Of a stretch of DNA of 64,000 nucleotides, positions 32,370 to 43,562 are shown one piece after another. Origin of the DNA: Chionoecetes opilio (taxonomy: Eukaryota; Arthropoda; Malacostraca; Decapoda; Majidae); assembly GCA_016584305.1 (NCBI GenBank), contig JACEEZ010020317.1:314794-378793 (forward strand), written 5' to 3'. The stretch's first letter is position 1; every line of letters begins with the position of its first letter. The notes under the pieces were generated by a model. The model ran no database searches. It saw nothing but the letters and a program-made list of their open reading frames with translations, and was not told the origin of the DNA. The position numbers and the translations under genes were made by a program.

Positions 32370-32962
32370 TAGACTTGAAGATTAAACTTACCTGACATCT
32401 GGGAACCTCCCGTCAGCTCCAGTGCTGCGGGTCAAGGGGTGTCAGACTAGACGTATTTTCGATTATTCCCTACCAAACCAGCTACAATTAAATGTTGTCA
32501 TGGTCAACATAGGTTTATACAAAAGAAAATATAAGGGTTTTACATTATTCATGGCATTATAATGAGGATTGTTGGCAAAATAAAAGCATTCGACCAAATG
32601 TGTCCTACAACATTCTATTAAATACTGTAGAGGAATGCATCAAGGCGGGTGTATGGGTAAATATAACCTTCTCATTGCATGCATGAAGGTAATATTCACC
32701 CTTACACCTGCCTTGATGCATTCCTCTACATTATTTAATAGAATGTTGGAGGACACATGGTCGAATGCATTTATTTTACCAACAATCCTCATTAAAAACC
32801 CTTATATTTTCTTTTGCATAAACCTATGTTGACCATGACATCACTTAATTGTAGCTGGTTTGGTAGGGAATAATGGAAAATAAGTCTAGCCTGACACCCC
32901 TTGACCCGCAGCACTGGAGCTGACGGCCACCAGATGTCAGGTAAGTTTAATCTTCAAGTCTA
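32370..32962. repeat. Foldback element with 280-300-bp arms
   Basis: TAGACTTGAAGATTAAACTT...at 32370 mirrors the sequence ending at 32962. Arms run to 32670 and from 32686 with a 15-bp loop containing GCATGC. Arms differ by a few substitutions and small indels. No frame. Confidence 0.93.
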
Positions 32963-34163
32963 TTGGTAGACATTCTAGCCAGCGAGTGTTACTTTACTGA
33001 GAGGTGGAAGATGGCACTATATATCCTTCTCTTCGTGTCACACAAAAACTAGTGTACACTGGGAAACCCAAATCTGTGAGTAATGCAAACGCCCGCACCC
33101 AAACCCAAATACAAAACTAAAAATTGAATTTCCTGCATCAGCCGATGGAGGCTTTATGTAAACAAGCTGCTCTTCAGGGGTTTCAGGAATGAAGCGAGAA
33201 TACAGGCTTTGTTCCCTCTAGATCTAGAGGGTATTCCTGTCCACTGCAATGTTTTTTTCTCCTGCAGTCCTCAATCCACAGTTACAATATTGCTTCAATT
33301 TGCCTTTTTGTTTCCCCCTTTTGCTTCTCCTGACAGGTACCTGTGTGGGAGAATGGATGGTTAGTGATTGGTTACGGTACCATTTGTGAACCGCCTCTCT
33401 ATCATGGACAGCATGAGAACAAGCAGAGTTAAACCAAGGTTTATGGGCTTAAGAGAAAGTGTGTGGAATGTATGCCTCCATGTTAGAGACAATGACCTCA
33501 GTTATGTGCTCTGCACAAAGAGATGGGTCTCTGACATGGATGCAATAATTATTCCATGGAAAATCATAGTAGTACTGCCTTAGGTCCTTGCACTTAGCTG
33601 ACGTTTAATGCCAGAAGCACCTCCGCTCAGGTGAGCCCCGAGGCGGCACCGGAGGGATAGGACAGGTTACAGAAATATGATTGTTGTGATTGGAGGAGCC
33701 CACGGAGAGAATAGTTTCACAGGTAGCAGAAGGGTTAGAGGTTAGGGACCTGGACATCAAATTCAAAATTCCAACTCTAGCAAAATTTATCTCCGACACC
33801 AGTTTCTATGAACTTCCCCAAAGGAACATGGCCATGACAGATGTCTCCATTAATCCCTGTAGTACATTTCCATCTTGTATGCTCTAATTAATTCATTTTT
33901 CTATCAAATTTCTCTCATTTTAATATTCTAGAAATCTGTCCTCACATTTCACTGTCGTCCTCTCATACCTATTACATCTACTATATGATATATTCGTACT
34001 CATAAATTCTTAAATAAATTTCTGCCATTCTTTCTCTGGCAAAAGTTAGTGAACAATTGTATCAAAGATGATTATCATACCTCTAACAATCAAATGTGGA
34101 GCTCCCTTAGACCGAGCCCTTCTTGTTCTAGTAGCTAGTCCCACTCAATCAAAACACCCACCT
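32963..34163. other. No recognisable feature
   Basis: Unannotatable intergenic DNA up to the LINE target site. Confidence 0.5.
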
Positions 34164-35039
34164 CAAGATTTGAATACCCCCCGTCCCCAGACCCGCTGTC
34201 ATCGTGTGGGGGCTTCGGGCCCGACGCCCGGGGGTCGACCTCCTGGTCGCTCCCTTTACTTCGTGCCTCTGTCCTCGGTCTGACGAATTTTGCCTGGCTT
34301 TTCCTGTCTTCCTCCTTCCCTCTATCTCTCCTCTTATACCTCCTCCTATCCCCCTCTCCTCCTAAAGTGTGAGAGCCGTGCTGATGGGATATGAGGCTGG
34401 CTTCGGGCCAGTCCTAAACGGCCTCAGGGTGCCACGGGCACGGTATACCCTTGGAACCACTGCCCTTACCCCTCATGGGGGTTATGAGTGGCTGACCATT
34501 TATATCCCTCTCCTTCCCTCAGGCTCACCATGGCCAATGATGATAAATTTACTCCTATAGGGGCTTTAGGGCTGGCCCCTCTATCAAATGACCCAATGGA
34601 TCACCCTGGTTTACCGACCCCTGCTCCTCTTTTGACTACGGCCCGGAATACTGATATGCCCATTCCCCAAACTTGACACCTCAGAGTCACATAGTGCTCC
34701 TGAGCCCCCTAGCCAGAACAAGAATCCATCCTCAGCACCAGGCGACACTGCAGCCCACAAACCCACTACCTCTTCCATACCTTCTCCATCCTTGCCTCCC
34801 TGCTCTTCCCTCCAGATCCTTCCTCTACCCTTCCTCCTCCCCAACCTTCTTTATCCTCTTTCTCATCCTGTATAGCTACTCTTGCACCCTACAACCCTTC
34901 TCCCTCCGGGAGAACTACAGTCCGCGCGGTCACCTCTTTCTCAAGCCCACGCACATCAACTTCTCTCCCTCACCCCTCCTTCGACACTCTTTTTGGTCCT
35001 GCTAAATGGGACCGTTTCTTCATCATCCCTTACAACGCC

Positions 35040-35861
35040 CCTTACTCTGCTAACACCCTAAGTTTCCAGGCATGCCTCCAACGACAAGTTGGCATGGTTA
35101 CATTCCGTACCCGCCCCGACAGGTCCCGCCTGGTGATAGTTAACACTGAAGCCCAAGCCACTGCACTGACCAACCTTAAAGACCTGGACGGCAACCCATT
35201 CTGCATCATGCTTGACACTACTCTTAACACCTACACTGGAACTGTTTCCATCCACCCGCATTCTTGCCCAGTCAATGACAAAGAATGGTCCGAGTGCGTG
35301 GATGCCCTCCTCGGCCTTTAGGCAGAGGTTTATGATGCCGTTGCAGTTTACTGCTACACCATCCCACCCCGGGGCTGCAAATACCCTACCAACATTGCCA
35401 AAGTCACTTTCAAAAGGCAAGAGCTCCCTGATAGCATTTATGTTCGCAGAGAACACTTGTCAGTTAAACTTTACCGCCCTACTCCTCGCCAGTGCCAGAC
35501 TTGCTGGCGTTTTGGCCACCCTGCCAAGTACTGTCGGTCCTCTGCCCGCTGCCTTCTTTGTGCTCAACCTGGTCATGCTCGTTCCACATGTCCTGCAACA
35601 TCGCCCACTTGTGCTAACTGTGGTAGTTCCCACAATGTCTTCTACAGGGGTTGCCCTGTCTACCGCTTTGAATCGGAAATGGCATTCATCAGATTTAAGA
35701 CTGGCTTAACTCTGAGGGAAGCCCGCCAAGAAGCTCGCCGCCTAGGATTTTTGCCTACCCCCGTCTCCCAATTTATTTCCAAGCCCGCTTTTCCGAATCC
35801 CCCTACCACAACCTCTCCTACTCTCTTTCCCTGTTCCTCTTCCTCCCACTTCTGGTCATAA
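35040..35861 (+). pseudogene. LINE ORF1 (Gag-like, CCHC zinc knuckles)
   Basis: RNA-binding-type ORF1. The part before 35330 (RPDRSRLVIVNTEAQATAL) lies in one frame and the knuckle part (35457-35861) in another. Knuckles: CQTCWRFGHPAKYC and CLLCAQPGHARSTC (both C-X2-C-X4-H-X4-C), then CANCGSSHNVFYRGC (C-X2-C-X3-H-X6-C). A Pro/Ser/Thr-rich C-terminal region runs to about 36600. Confidence 0.88.
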
Positions 35862-36867
35862 CCTTTGCTCCTCCTGTTACCCCTTTTCCGTCCTCAGTCC
35901 AGATACTCCGACCTCTACTCCTTCCTCGATCCCCACACCCCTTCCTCAACGCACCCTTCGGCCTTCTCTTACCAGACGATCTAAACGTTCTTCCCCTTCC
36001 TCTCTCCCAAGATCATCCACTATCTCTCCCTCCTCCTCAGCTCCTCACACCCCACTTTCTACATCTCCTCCTACTAAGAAACCCTGTGCCTCCCAGGTCT
36101 CGCCTCCTGACTCCCCAGTTGAGACCATGACTATGATGGAGGAATACCTCGCTCAGCCTCGAGACATGACCCCTCTACCCCCTTCACAGACCACCTCATC
36201 TTCCCCACCTTCTTTCTCAACCCTCACAGTCTCCGCTGAGTTCCATCCTCTTCCTTCCCACCTTCCGCCTACCCCTCTTCCTCCTTCTGACTCCCAACTT
36301 CCTCCCCTTCTCCATCATTCTCCCCACTCCACCCTTCTCCCCTTCCCTCTGATCACCCTAGGTCCTCTCCCCATCTTCTTCCTCTGCCCGCCCTGCTGTT
36401 CATAAGTCTCTTGACTTTCCCCTACCTCCTGGCTGTAAGCGCGACTCCCTTTTGTCTCAACAGCCCCCATCCCTGACCACTCGCCCCCCTGACCCTACTA
36501 ACTGTCCTTCACCTACTACACTTGATCCCCCACCTGATACCCCAGATCCTACTGACCCCTTTACTCCTGATGCTGCCATTCCAACTCTCATCACCCGCTG
36601 AACTCGACACAATATCTGTTCTTCAATGGAACATTCGCAGATTCCGCTCCCACACACAAGACCTTCGTCTCCTGATTTCTTGCTATGAACCTCAAGTTAT
36701 CTGCCTCCAAGAACTTTCCTTACTCAACCCCCCGGCCCAATTCCCAATTACCATTTCATTTCCTCTCCCCATTCTATCTCTTCCTCCTCTATTCTTGTCC
36801 GCCAGAAAACGGCTCATGTCTCTCCGAATGTCAACACTACTATCCCATGTACCCTCTTAAGGGTATA

Positions 36868-38269
36868 CAGTCAGCGCCATTGGTATTGGCGCGAAACATG
36901 CTGCGCCAATACTAATGGCGCGGAACAAAGCACCCTCTAAAACCTTGGTTCAAATCCGTCAATGATATTGGCGCGCGAGATGTAGACAAAGACGGTTGAC
37001 CTTGAGCTACTCACCAAGTTTGAAAGCATTAGTCAGCCTTGGGCATTGACAGTGAGAGGATCACGCATTTTTTGTGTTGCGTCACGCTTGTTTTTTGTCC
37101 TTGACTGCATTACTTTTGTGCCTCGTGTGGGACAATGGGACGAGGGAAAGAGTTGACCAAAGAACAGATCGCAGCTATTAGTTCCCTGATTCTTGCGGGA
37201 AAAGATAATAAAGAAATATCCGCCATAACCGGTTTGGCATTGAGAAGTGTCCAGTGCTGGACGAAAAAGTGTAAGGTCGCGGGAGAAGCGGATCCGCCGC
37301 TACAAAAGAAGAGGACAGGAAAGGCCTGTTTGACCACTCAGAGGACCCTGAAAGTGCTACAGCGCCAAGTGGACCTTGAACCTCGCATCAGTGCAAAGGA
37401 ACTAAGAGAAAAAAATCCGAGGCTCCTTCAGGACGTCTCAGTCCGTACTATTCAACGACGCCTCCGTGACGACCTCTGCTTCCAGTATCGCGCACCACGA
37501 AGAAAGCCCATATTAACAACCTTGCAAAGGAAGAAGAGACTACTATTCTGCAAGAAATACTTAGCCTGGGAACCAGAGAAGTGGAAGAAAGTGTTATGGT
37601 CTGACGAGGCGACCTTCAGTGACTGGGAACAGGGGAGGGAAGGTGAGGTTATGTGCCGGCTCGGATCCTTACCACCCCAAGTACACTGAGGGGACCATGA
37701 AAGACCCCGATAGTGTCATGGTGTGGGGGGCTTTTGGGTACCATGGCACTGGGGAGTTAGTGGTGTTACCAAAGAACTTGACAGTAAACAAAGAACGCTA
37801 CCTCGAGCTTCTCGCCGACCACCTGGAGGACTGTTTCATAGCCTGCCAGAGCGAGATATTTGAGCAGGACGGTGCGCCAGCTCACACAGCCAAATTGGTC
37901 AGTGCTTGGTTTGAGTGGGTGGGTGTGGACTATATCAGGGACTGGCCAGGCAATAGTCCTGATTTAAGCCCCACTGGAAATATTTGGGCCTTGATGAAAT
38001 GCCGCCTACGGGGTCGCGACACCTCCACAGTGCCCAAGCTTGTCGCCCAGCTCCAGGACATCTGGGCAAACCTGGACCCCTCCCTCCTCCAGAACCTGGC
38101 CTTATCCGTACCCAAACGTCTCCAGAGCTGCAGGAAGAAGAAGGGCTACCCGACCAAGTACTAGAGGTAGGGTAAGTACCCCTAAATATTTTTTTACATT
38201 TTTTTATGTAGGCGTACGCTGCGTTTCGAGGCGAAAAATTCTCCGCGCCAATATCAATGGCGCTGACTG
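36868..38269 (+). mobile_element. Tc1-like DNA transposon, 1402 bp
   Basis: 26-bp inverted ends (CAGTCAGCGCCATTGGTATT... with one mismatch) at 36868-36893 and 38244-38269, TA on both sides (36866-36867, 38270-38271). Each left end carries a further inverted copy, GCGCCAATACTAATGGCGC, so the terminus itself folds. Contains one transposase gene. Confidence 0.93.
37135..38164 (+). pseudogene. Tc1-like transposase, frameshifted, third acidic residue lost
   Basis: About 343 aa in two frames: ATG 37135 to about 37618, then 37619-38164. N-terminal helix-turn-helix (LTKEQIAAISSLILAGKDNK, RSVQCWTKK), catalytic Asp in WSDEATF, GSDPYHPKYT, MVWGAFGYHGTGELV, second Asp in QDGAPAHTAKL, then WPGNSPDLSPTGNIWALMK. 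The family's final Glu (PIEN) is Gly here, 35 residues after the second Asp. A 2-nt loss (or equivalent) after TTCAGT shifts the frame. Inactive by both lesions. Confidence 0.9.
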
Positions 38270-39062
38270 TATATCCAATGTTGGATTACTATTGTTTCCA
38301 TCTATTTCTCTCCTCACTCTATTAACTTTGATGCCTTACACGCCCTTCTCTCCCGCCTACATCCTCCTTTGCTGGTAGTAAGTGACTTCAACTGCCGCCA
38401 CTCCCTTTGGGGTGACTCAACCATAAACTCCCGTGGCCGCTCCCTAGAACACTTCCTATCCACCACCGACCTCATTTTCTCAACTCTGATCACCCCACTC
38501 ACTTTGATGTGAGGACTCGGTCATTTTCCTGCCTTGACCTCTCCCTTTGCTTTCCTTCCCTCCGCTTAGACCTGCATTGGTCGGTCCTCGACCAATACCG
38601 CCTTATAGCGACCACTTTCCTATCCTACTTTCTCCTACCTCATACGTCCCACTTCCTAACCCTCCACGCTGGTGTTTCCGCAGAGCCGACTGGCGCACTT
38701 TTACCTCCCTTTCTGCCCTTCCGCTTCATCCTTCCACCTCTGATATGCTTACGTACTTTTAAGTCTCAATTCTAAGCGCCGCTCTTACTGCCATCCCCCG
38801 GACCACTCGACCTTTTACCTCCAAATGCGTTCCCTGGTGGACTTAAGATTGTTCCAAAGCCCACCGACCAGAATGTGCTGCTTGGAGCAGCTACTGCTGT
38901 AAATGCAGTACCCCCGGCCAACTCCCAGCTCTTATTTCCTTTAAGAAATCTCTGCCCATCTTAAACGAACCATTAAACTCTGTCAATAATAGTTGGCGCA
39001 CTTACGTCTCCTCTCTCACAACCGATACCCCTATTTCCTCAGTTTGGCGCTGAATACATAAA

Positions 39063-40320
39063 TTGTCAGGTAAACACCCGCCCCCTGTTGCCCCAGTCCT
39101 GCATGTCCGTGACAAAAATTTTGCAGAGCCGTTACAATTACCTGAGGAATTAGGTTCCTTTTTTATTCTTGTAAGTAGTGGCTCCCATCGCTCTCCCCAG
39201 TTCGCTATTATTAAAGCTACCAGGAAACGCATTCCCGTCACCTTCTCCCTATCCTCTACTGAACTTTACAATGTTCCTTTCTCCTCTGAACTCACCTCCG
39301 CTCTTCATTCTTGCCGCAACACCCGTGAGGGCCCTGACGGCATCCACTATCTCATGCTTAAACACCTTCCTCCTGTTTCTCTCATCTTCTTACTGGCCCT
39401 TTTTAACCAATTTTGGTCCCATGGAAACTCTCCCCTCCCCATGGCACGAAACCCTGGTCTTCCCATTCCTCAAACCTAACAGATCCGGTGCCCTCCCCCA
39501 AGATTACCTATTACCTTAACAAGTTGCTTCTGTAAATTACTTGAGCGCATGATACATTTCCATCTTATGTGGTGTTTGGAATCGAAGAGTCTTCTCTCCC
39601 CTTCTCAATTTGGATACTGACATGCCTGAAGCACAGCCGACCCCTTAGCTCACCTAGAAACATACATTTAGCACAGCCTTTGCATGCAGTGAGTCAGTCC
39701 TTGCTGTTTTTTTTTACCTGGAGAAAGCCTATGATACCACCTGGCGGCACCATATCCTCCACCAGTTATCTTCTTTCTGTATAACTTGAAACATGGGGGT
39801 CTTTCTCCAGTCCTTTCTCAGTGATTGCTCCTTCAGAGTTAAAATATCTTCCTCCATTTCCTCGTCCTTCCCTCAATATGAAGGTGTCCCCCAAGGAAGT
39901 GTCTTCAGCACTTCCTTGTTCCTCATTGCAGTTAATGGACTTGTCTCCACCTTACCACCTGGCGCCCGGTCCTCCCTTTACGTAGATGACCTAGCCATCT
40001 ACGCTTCCGGCCCTTCCCTAACACCCCTCCGCTGTTTTCTCCAATCTGCATTTTCCGCTGCTTCTTCCTGGGCTACTGATCATGGCTTTAGTTTCTCTCC
40101 CACAAAATCCTTCTCCATTCTTTTCTCTTGCTCTCGTGTGCCACTCCCACCTCCATTCTCTCTATTATGATGTACCTCTCAAGTATTGCTCGTCTGGTAA
40201 ATTCCTTGGCCTCACTTTCGACTCCCAACTTACCTGGAAGGCACTTATCCTATCTCTAAAAGTAACTGCCCTTCGCCGCCTCTTACAAACTAGATATTTC
40301 CCATGTGTTTTGGGATGCTG
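39063..40320 (+). pseudogene. LINE reverse transcriptase
   Basis: NTREGPDGIHYLMLKHLP, FLKPNRSGALPQDY, YLEKAYDTTWRHHILHQL (motif A), YEGVPQGSVFSTSLFLIAVN (motif B), LYVDDLAIYASG (motif C) are spread over several frames with stops. Confidence 0.88.
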
Positions 40321-40779
40321 ACCGCAAGACCCTCCTCCATCTCCACACAGTCCTGATCCTCTCCACTATTGACTATGGATGGATATATTCTTCTGCCTCT
40401 GCCTCCTTCTTCAGCCTCCTGGACCCTGTCCACCACCTAGACCTCCGTCTGGCTCTAGGTGCCTTTTGCTCCTCCCCAGTTGAGAGCCTTTATGCGGAGT
40501 CTCACTGTCGAGTCCTCCTATCACTTCGGTGCTATGCTCCCCTTCATCAATTTCCTACTTCTAAGATTGTAGTCCCCCAACCTCTCCTCGGTGTTCTCCT
40601 CCTCCCCTCGTTTGTCACCACCCTTCCGTTTACATGTGCACCCTTCTCCTTTCCTACTTTTAATCTCCTAACTTTCTATGTTCATTCCTTCCCTCCATGG
40701 CTTATACCTTCCCCCATATCTGTACTTCCATCTCCACTACCTCTCCGAAGTCTGCCATTCCTCCTATCGTCTTACGCTC

Positions 40780-41165
40780 TCACTTTCTTGAACACCTTTC
40801 CACTCATTCCTCTAGCACCCACGTCTACGCTGACGGTTCTAAATCCCACTCTAGATCTAGCTTTGTTATCCTTTTCCCTTCTCTTCACTACCAATTCAAA
40901 CTACCTAGAGAATCCAGTATTCTTACGACGGAACTGTACGCCATCCTCTTCAACTTAAAACGCCTACTTTTCTACCCTTCCTTTTCCTTCACCATCTTCA
41001 CTGATTCCCGCAATTCCCTTTCTCTTATACAATCCCTTCGCTCACTTCACCCTCTTGTTCAGGAGATCCAAAACTGGTTATTCTGCCTATCCCTACGCCA
41101 CAAAACTACGCTTCTGCTGGGTGCCGAGTCACGTGGGTATCTCGGGCAACTAACGCGGATTCTTT
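40780..41165 (+). pseudogene. LINE RNase H domain
   Basis: HVYADGSKSHSRSSF, ESSILTTELYAILF, FTIFTDSRNSLSL supply the D-E-D triad. The HVGISGN-like region has shifted frame near 41130. A C-terminal cysteine-rich tail follows (CPTCPN at about 41460). Confidence 0.8.
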
Positions 41166-41807
41166 AGTGCGTTCGGCCACTGTGTCCCTATGCCCCCGTT
41201 TCTCAAACTTGCCAGCCTCCGACTACCACTCTTCCTTTAAATCTTTCCTTTTCAATTGCTGGCAGTCTTCCTGGACTAATTTTTCTATCAATAAGCTTCG
41301 CCTAATCAAACCCTCTATATCTCGATGGTTGGATCCTTACCATACTAATAGACATTGAGAGACTGCTCTCGCACACTTCCGCATAGGCCATACCAACCTC
41401 ACACACTCCTATCTCATGCTCATCCCCAACCCTCTGCACACCCTGTCAAGCTCCTCTCACTGTCCAACATGTCCTAATATCCTGCCCCCATCTTATTACT
41501 GCCTGTTCCAGTTCCTTCCCTCACTTGTCCTCCCTTTCCCGACCTCCTTGTCTTGCGGATATTCTCCCGCAATCCACCTCCTCCCTGGAAAATTTAACCT
41601 TCCTCCAACAAATCCACATCCTTCATCTGATCTAACCATCCTGCTGTAACATTCCATTCCTTTCCCCTTCCCTCACCGTTTAACTATTTCTCTATAACCC
41701 CTTCCCTTTTTTATGCTTTGCCATAGTGCCATATGACCTCTAATGTCTGGCACATTTCCCCCCCCTTTTTTTTGGCATTAAATCAATCAATCAATCAAGA
41801 TTTGAAT

Positions 41808-43527
41808 GGCTGATCAATGAGACACTTCTAGGCAAGTCCAGAAAGTAGCTGGCTAATGTAACACGAGAAGCGAGTGCCCCTACATATGGGTGAACACTTT
41901 TGAGCCTTAAGGCAAAAGAAACAAAGAATAATCCCGTGGCATGTTTTTTTTATATATATTTTCTACTTATTCTCGTATTTTGCTTGACTTCACACTTGTC
42001 ACTGCCATTTAATAGATAACAAAGTAATCACCAATTGCTCTGGGCATGTTTTACTGCCAGATAGCAGCATGACTAAGTATTAGATAATGAGTCATTCAGT
42101 AGCATGTGTGATCATTGCAAACTTTTCTCAGTGTATCTACATAACCCCTTTTCATTGCAGATTGTCAATCCACATGAGTATGTAATGCCTAATAAACAAT
42201 TATTATCTAACCTACAAACATCTAAATCAGCAGGATACAAAATATGGAATTTGAGTTTCGCAAATAAATTCCTACACCCATCAAATTTTCTTCTCAGAAG
42301 AATATAAAACACAGGGAAAGTTTAAATATATGTTTGGTACAAACCTTTGACCACAATGTTCAAATTTTCGGACTGCAACTTTAGATATCTACTAGACAGA
42401 AAGGAAAGCAATAAGTCTACAAGGGACAATATTGCTAGGGCATGTTTCTTTCTCAAAATTTCAATCCCTTAATATCTAAAAAAGTAATTATTTTTATTGC
42501 CTTTAGCTATGACTGGCAGTGTTTTGAGTGGTAGAAAAAATATTCTGTGTTGAAAATGACAATATTTTCCCTTTCTTTCATTGGTTTCCTTACTCATCAT
42601 TTAAAGCACTAATAAAGTAGTATAAAGAACATTCACACAATACATGCAATTTTCCATTTTAAGCATGTGGATAAAAGCCATGTTAATAAAGACATTTAGT
42701 TACCACAATGGCATCATGGAAGTATCCTTCATCCTCAATAACAGGACTTATGAAGGAGAATAAATATAGATGGAAATTTTCAAGCTTATGGCATGAACTT
42801 TATATTATCTTCCACAAACAATATCAAGCAGTATCGAAAGACCTGTTCAGTAGTAATGTAGCTTACTACAGAAAAGAACGTCTTAATGCCACACTCTGAA
42901 AGAAACTGACATTATGAAAATAATTTTCAAGTTTCTCTGAAATCCTCAAAGAATTTTACAACTGCCATACACTCCTGTTACTTACTCAAATGCTTCTAAG
43001 ACATAAGTAAAAAATAAAATGTATGAATATGATGTTGTCAGCTCATTGTATTATAATGAGCAAGGTGTTCACTGAATTCAGTGCTTGTGCGAGTTGAGCC
43101 AACCACCAGCCACGTCACTACCTCTACCTTGCAGACTCTCCAACATGATTCTTGAAGATGGATTCAACACAGCAAATACCTTGAGTCACAACCTTGATAT
43201 ATGTGCTTCCTCTCCTTTAGAAATGATGTAACAAAATGATACGGCTTCCCTTAAAACAGGCATTTATCTCCATGTAAGACCACAAACTTATACTTATAAC
43301 ACCATGGTTAACATGGTTGTACTTCATATACTAGAAGCAGTTTATCTGCACAAAAGTGATGAATTAAGTGAGCTTATTAACAACAGGAAAATACGTATTA
43401 TATTACCAATAAACTATTCTAGCAAACAGATGAGTAAGCCATATGAAACAGTGAGTGATGTGGTGGTGTGTTGGTGGCGCCTACTGCAGGTCGAGGTGAG
43501 GCAGCAACACTGAAGAACACCTCTGTC
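41808..43527 (-). other. KDELR 3' UTR / downstream region
   Basis: Downstream of the KDELR stop on the - strand. AATAAA on the - strand at about 42493-42498 is one possible poly(A) signal. No other gene recognised. Confidence 0.4.
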
Positions 43528-43562
43528 TTAGGCTGGTAGTTGAAGCTTCTTTCCTTGGAGAA
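43528..43562 (-). CDS. KDELR: KDELR coding exon 6 (C-terminal tail)
   Basis: Acceptor CATTTGCAG, then TT completing Val, [10 protein letters not shown] and TAA. Only 35 coding bases, so easily missed by gene finders. Confidence 0.93.

Larger units (their letters stand above)
36600..38762 (+). pseudogene. LINE endonuclease split by a transposon
   Basis: ISVLQWNIRRFRSHTQDLRL, CYEPQVICLQEL before the insert (to 36865). After it come LLVVSDFNCRHSLWGDS, RSFSCLDLSLC and YSDHFPILLSPTSY (38270-38762). WN, QE, DFN and SDH motifs of the APE family are all visible but in three frames. Confidence 0.85.
34176..41795 (+). mobile_element. RNase H-bearing LINE (I/Nimb-like), near full length
   Basis: Flanked by CAAGATTTGAAT at 34164-34175 and 41796-41807. 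The first CAA of the right copy may belong to the (AATC)n tail, so at least GATTTGAAT is a true TSD. Order: Gag-like ORF with three zinc knuckles, APE endonuclease, reverse transcriptase, RNase H, C-terminal cysteine motif, short 3' UTR, tail TAAATCAATCAATCAATCAA. Many frameshifts and stops; a Tc1-like element sits in the endonuclease. RNase H favours the I-type group over Jockey; the clade is tentative. About 6.2 kb without the insert. Confidence 0.9.

Noticed and set aside
34369..35005. Several short + and - ORFs
   Set aside because: Lie in the 5' region of the LINE at 34176; Pro/Ser-rich without motifs.
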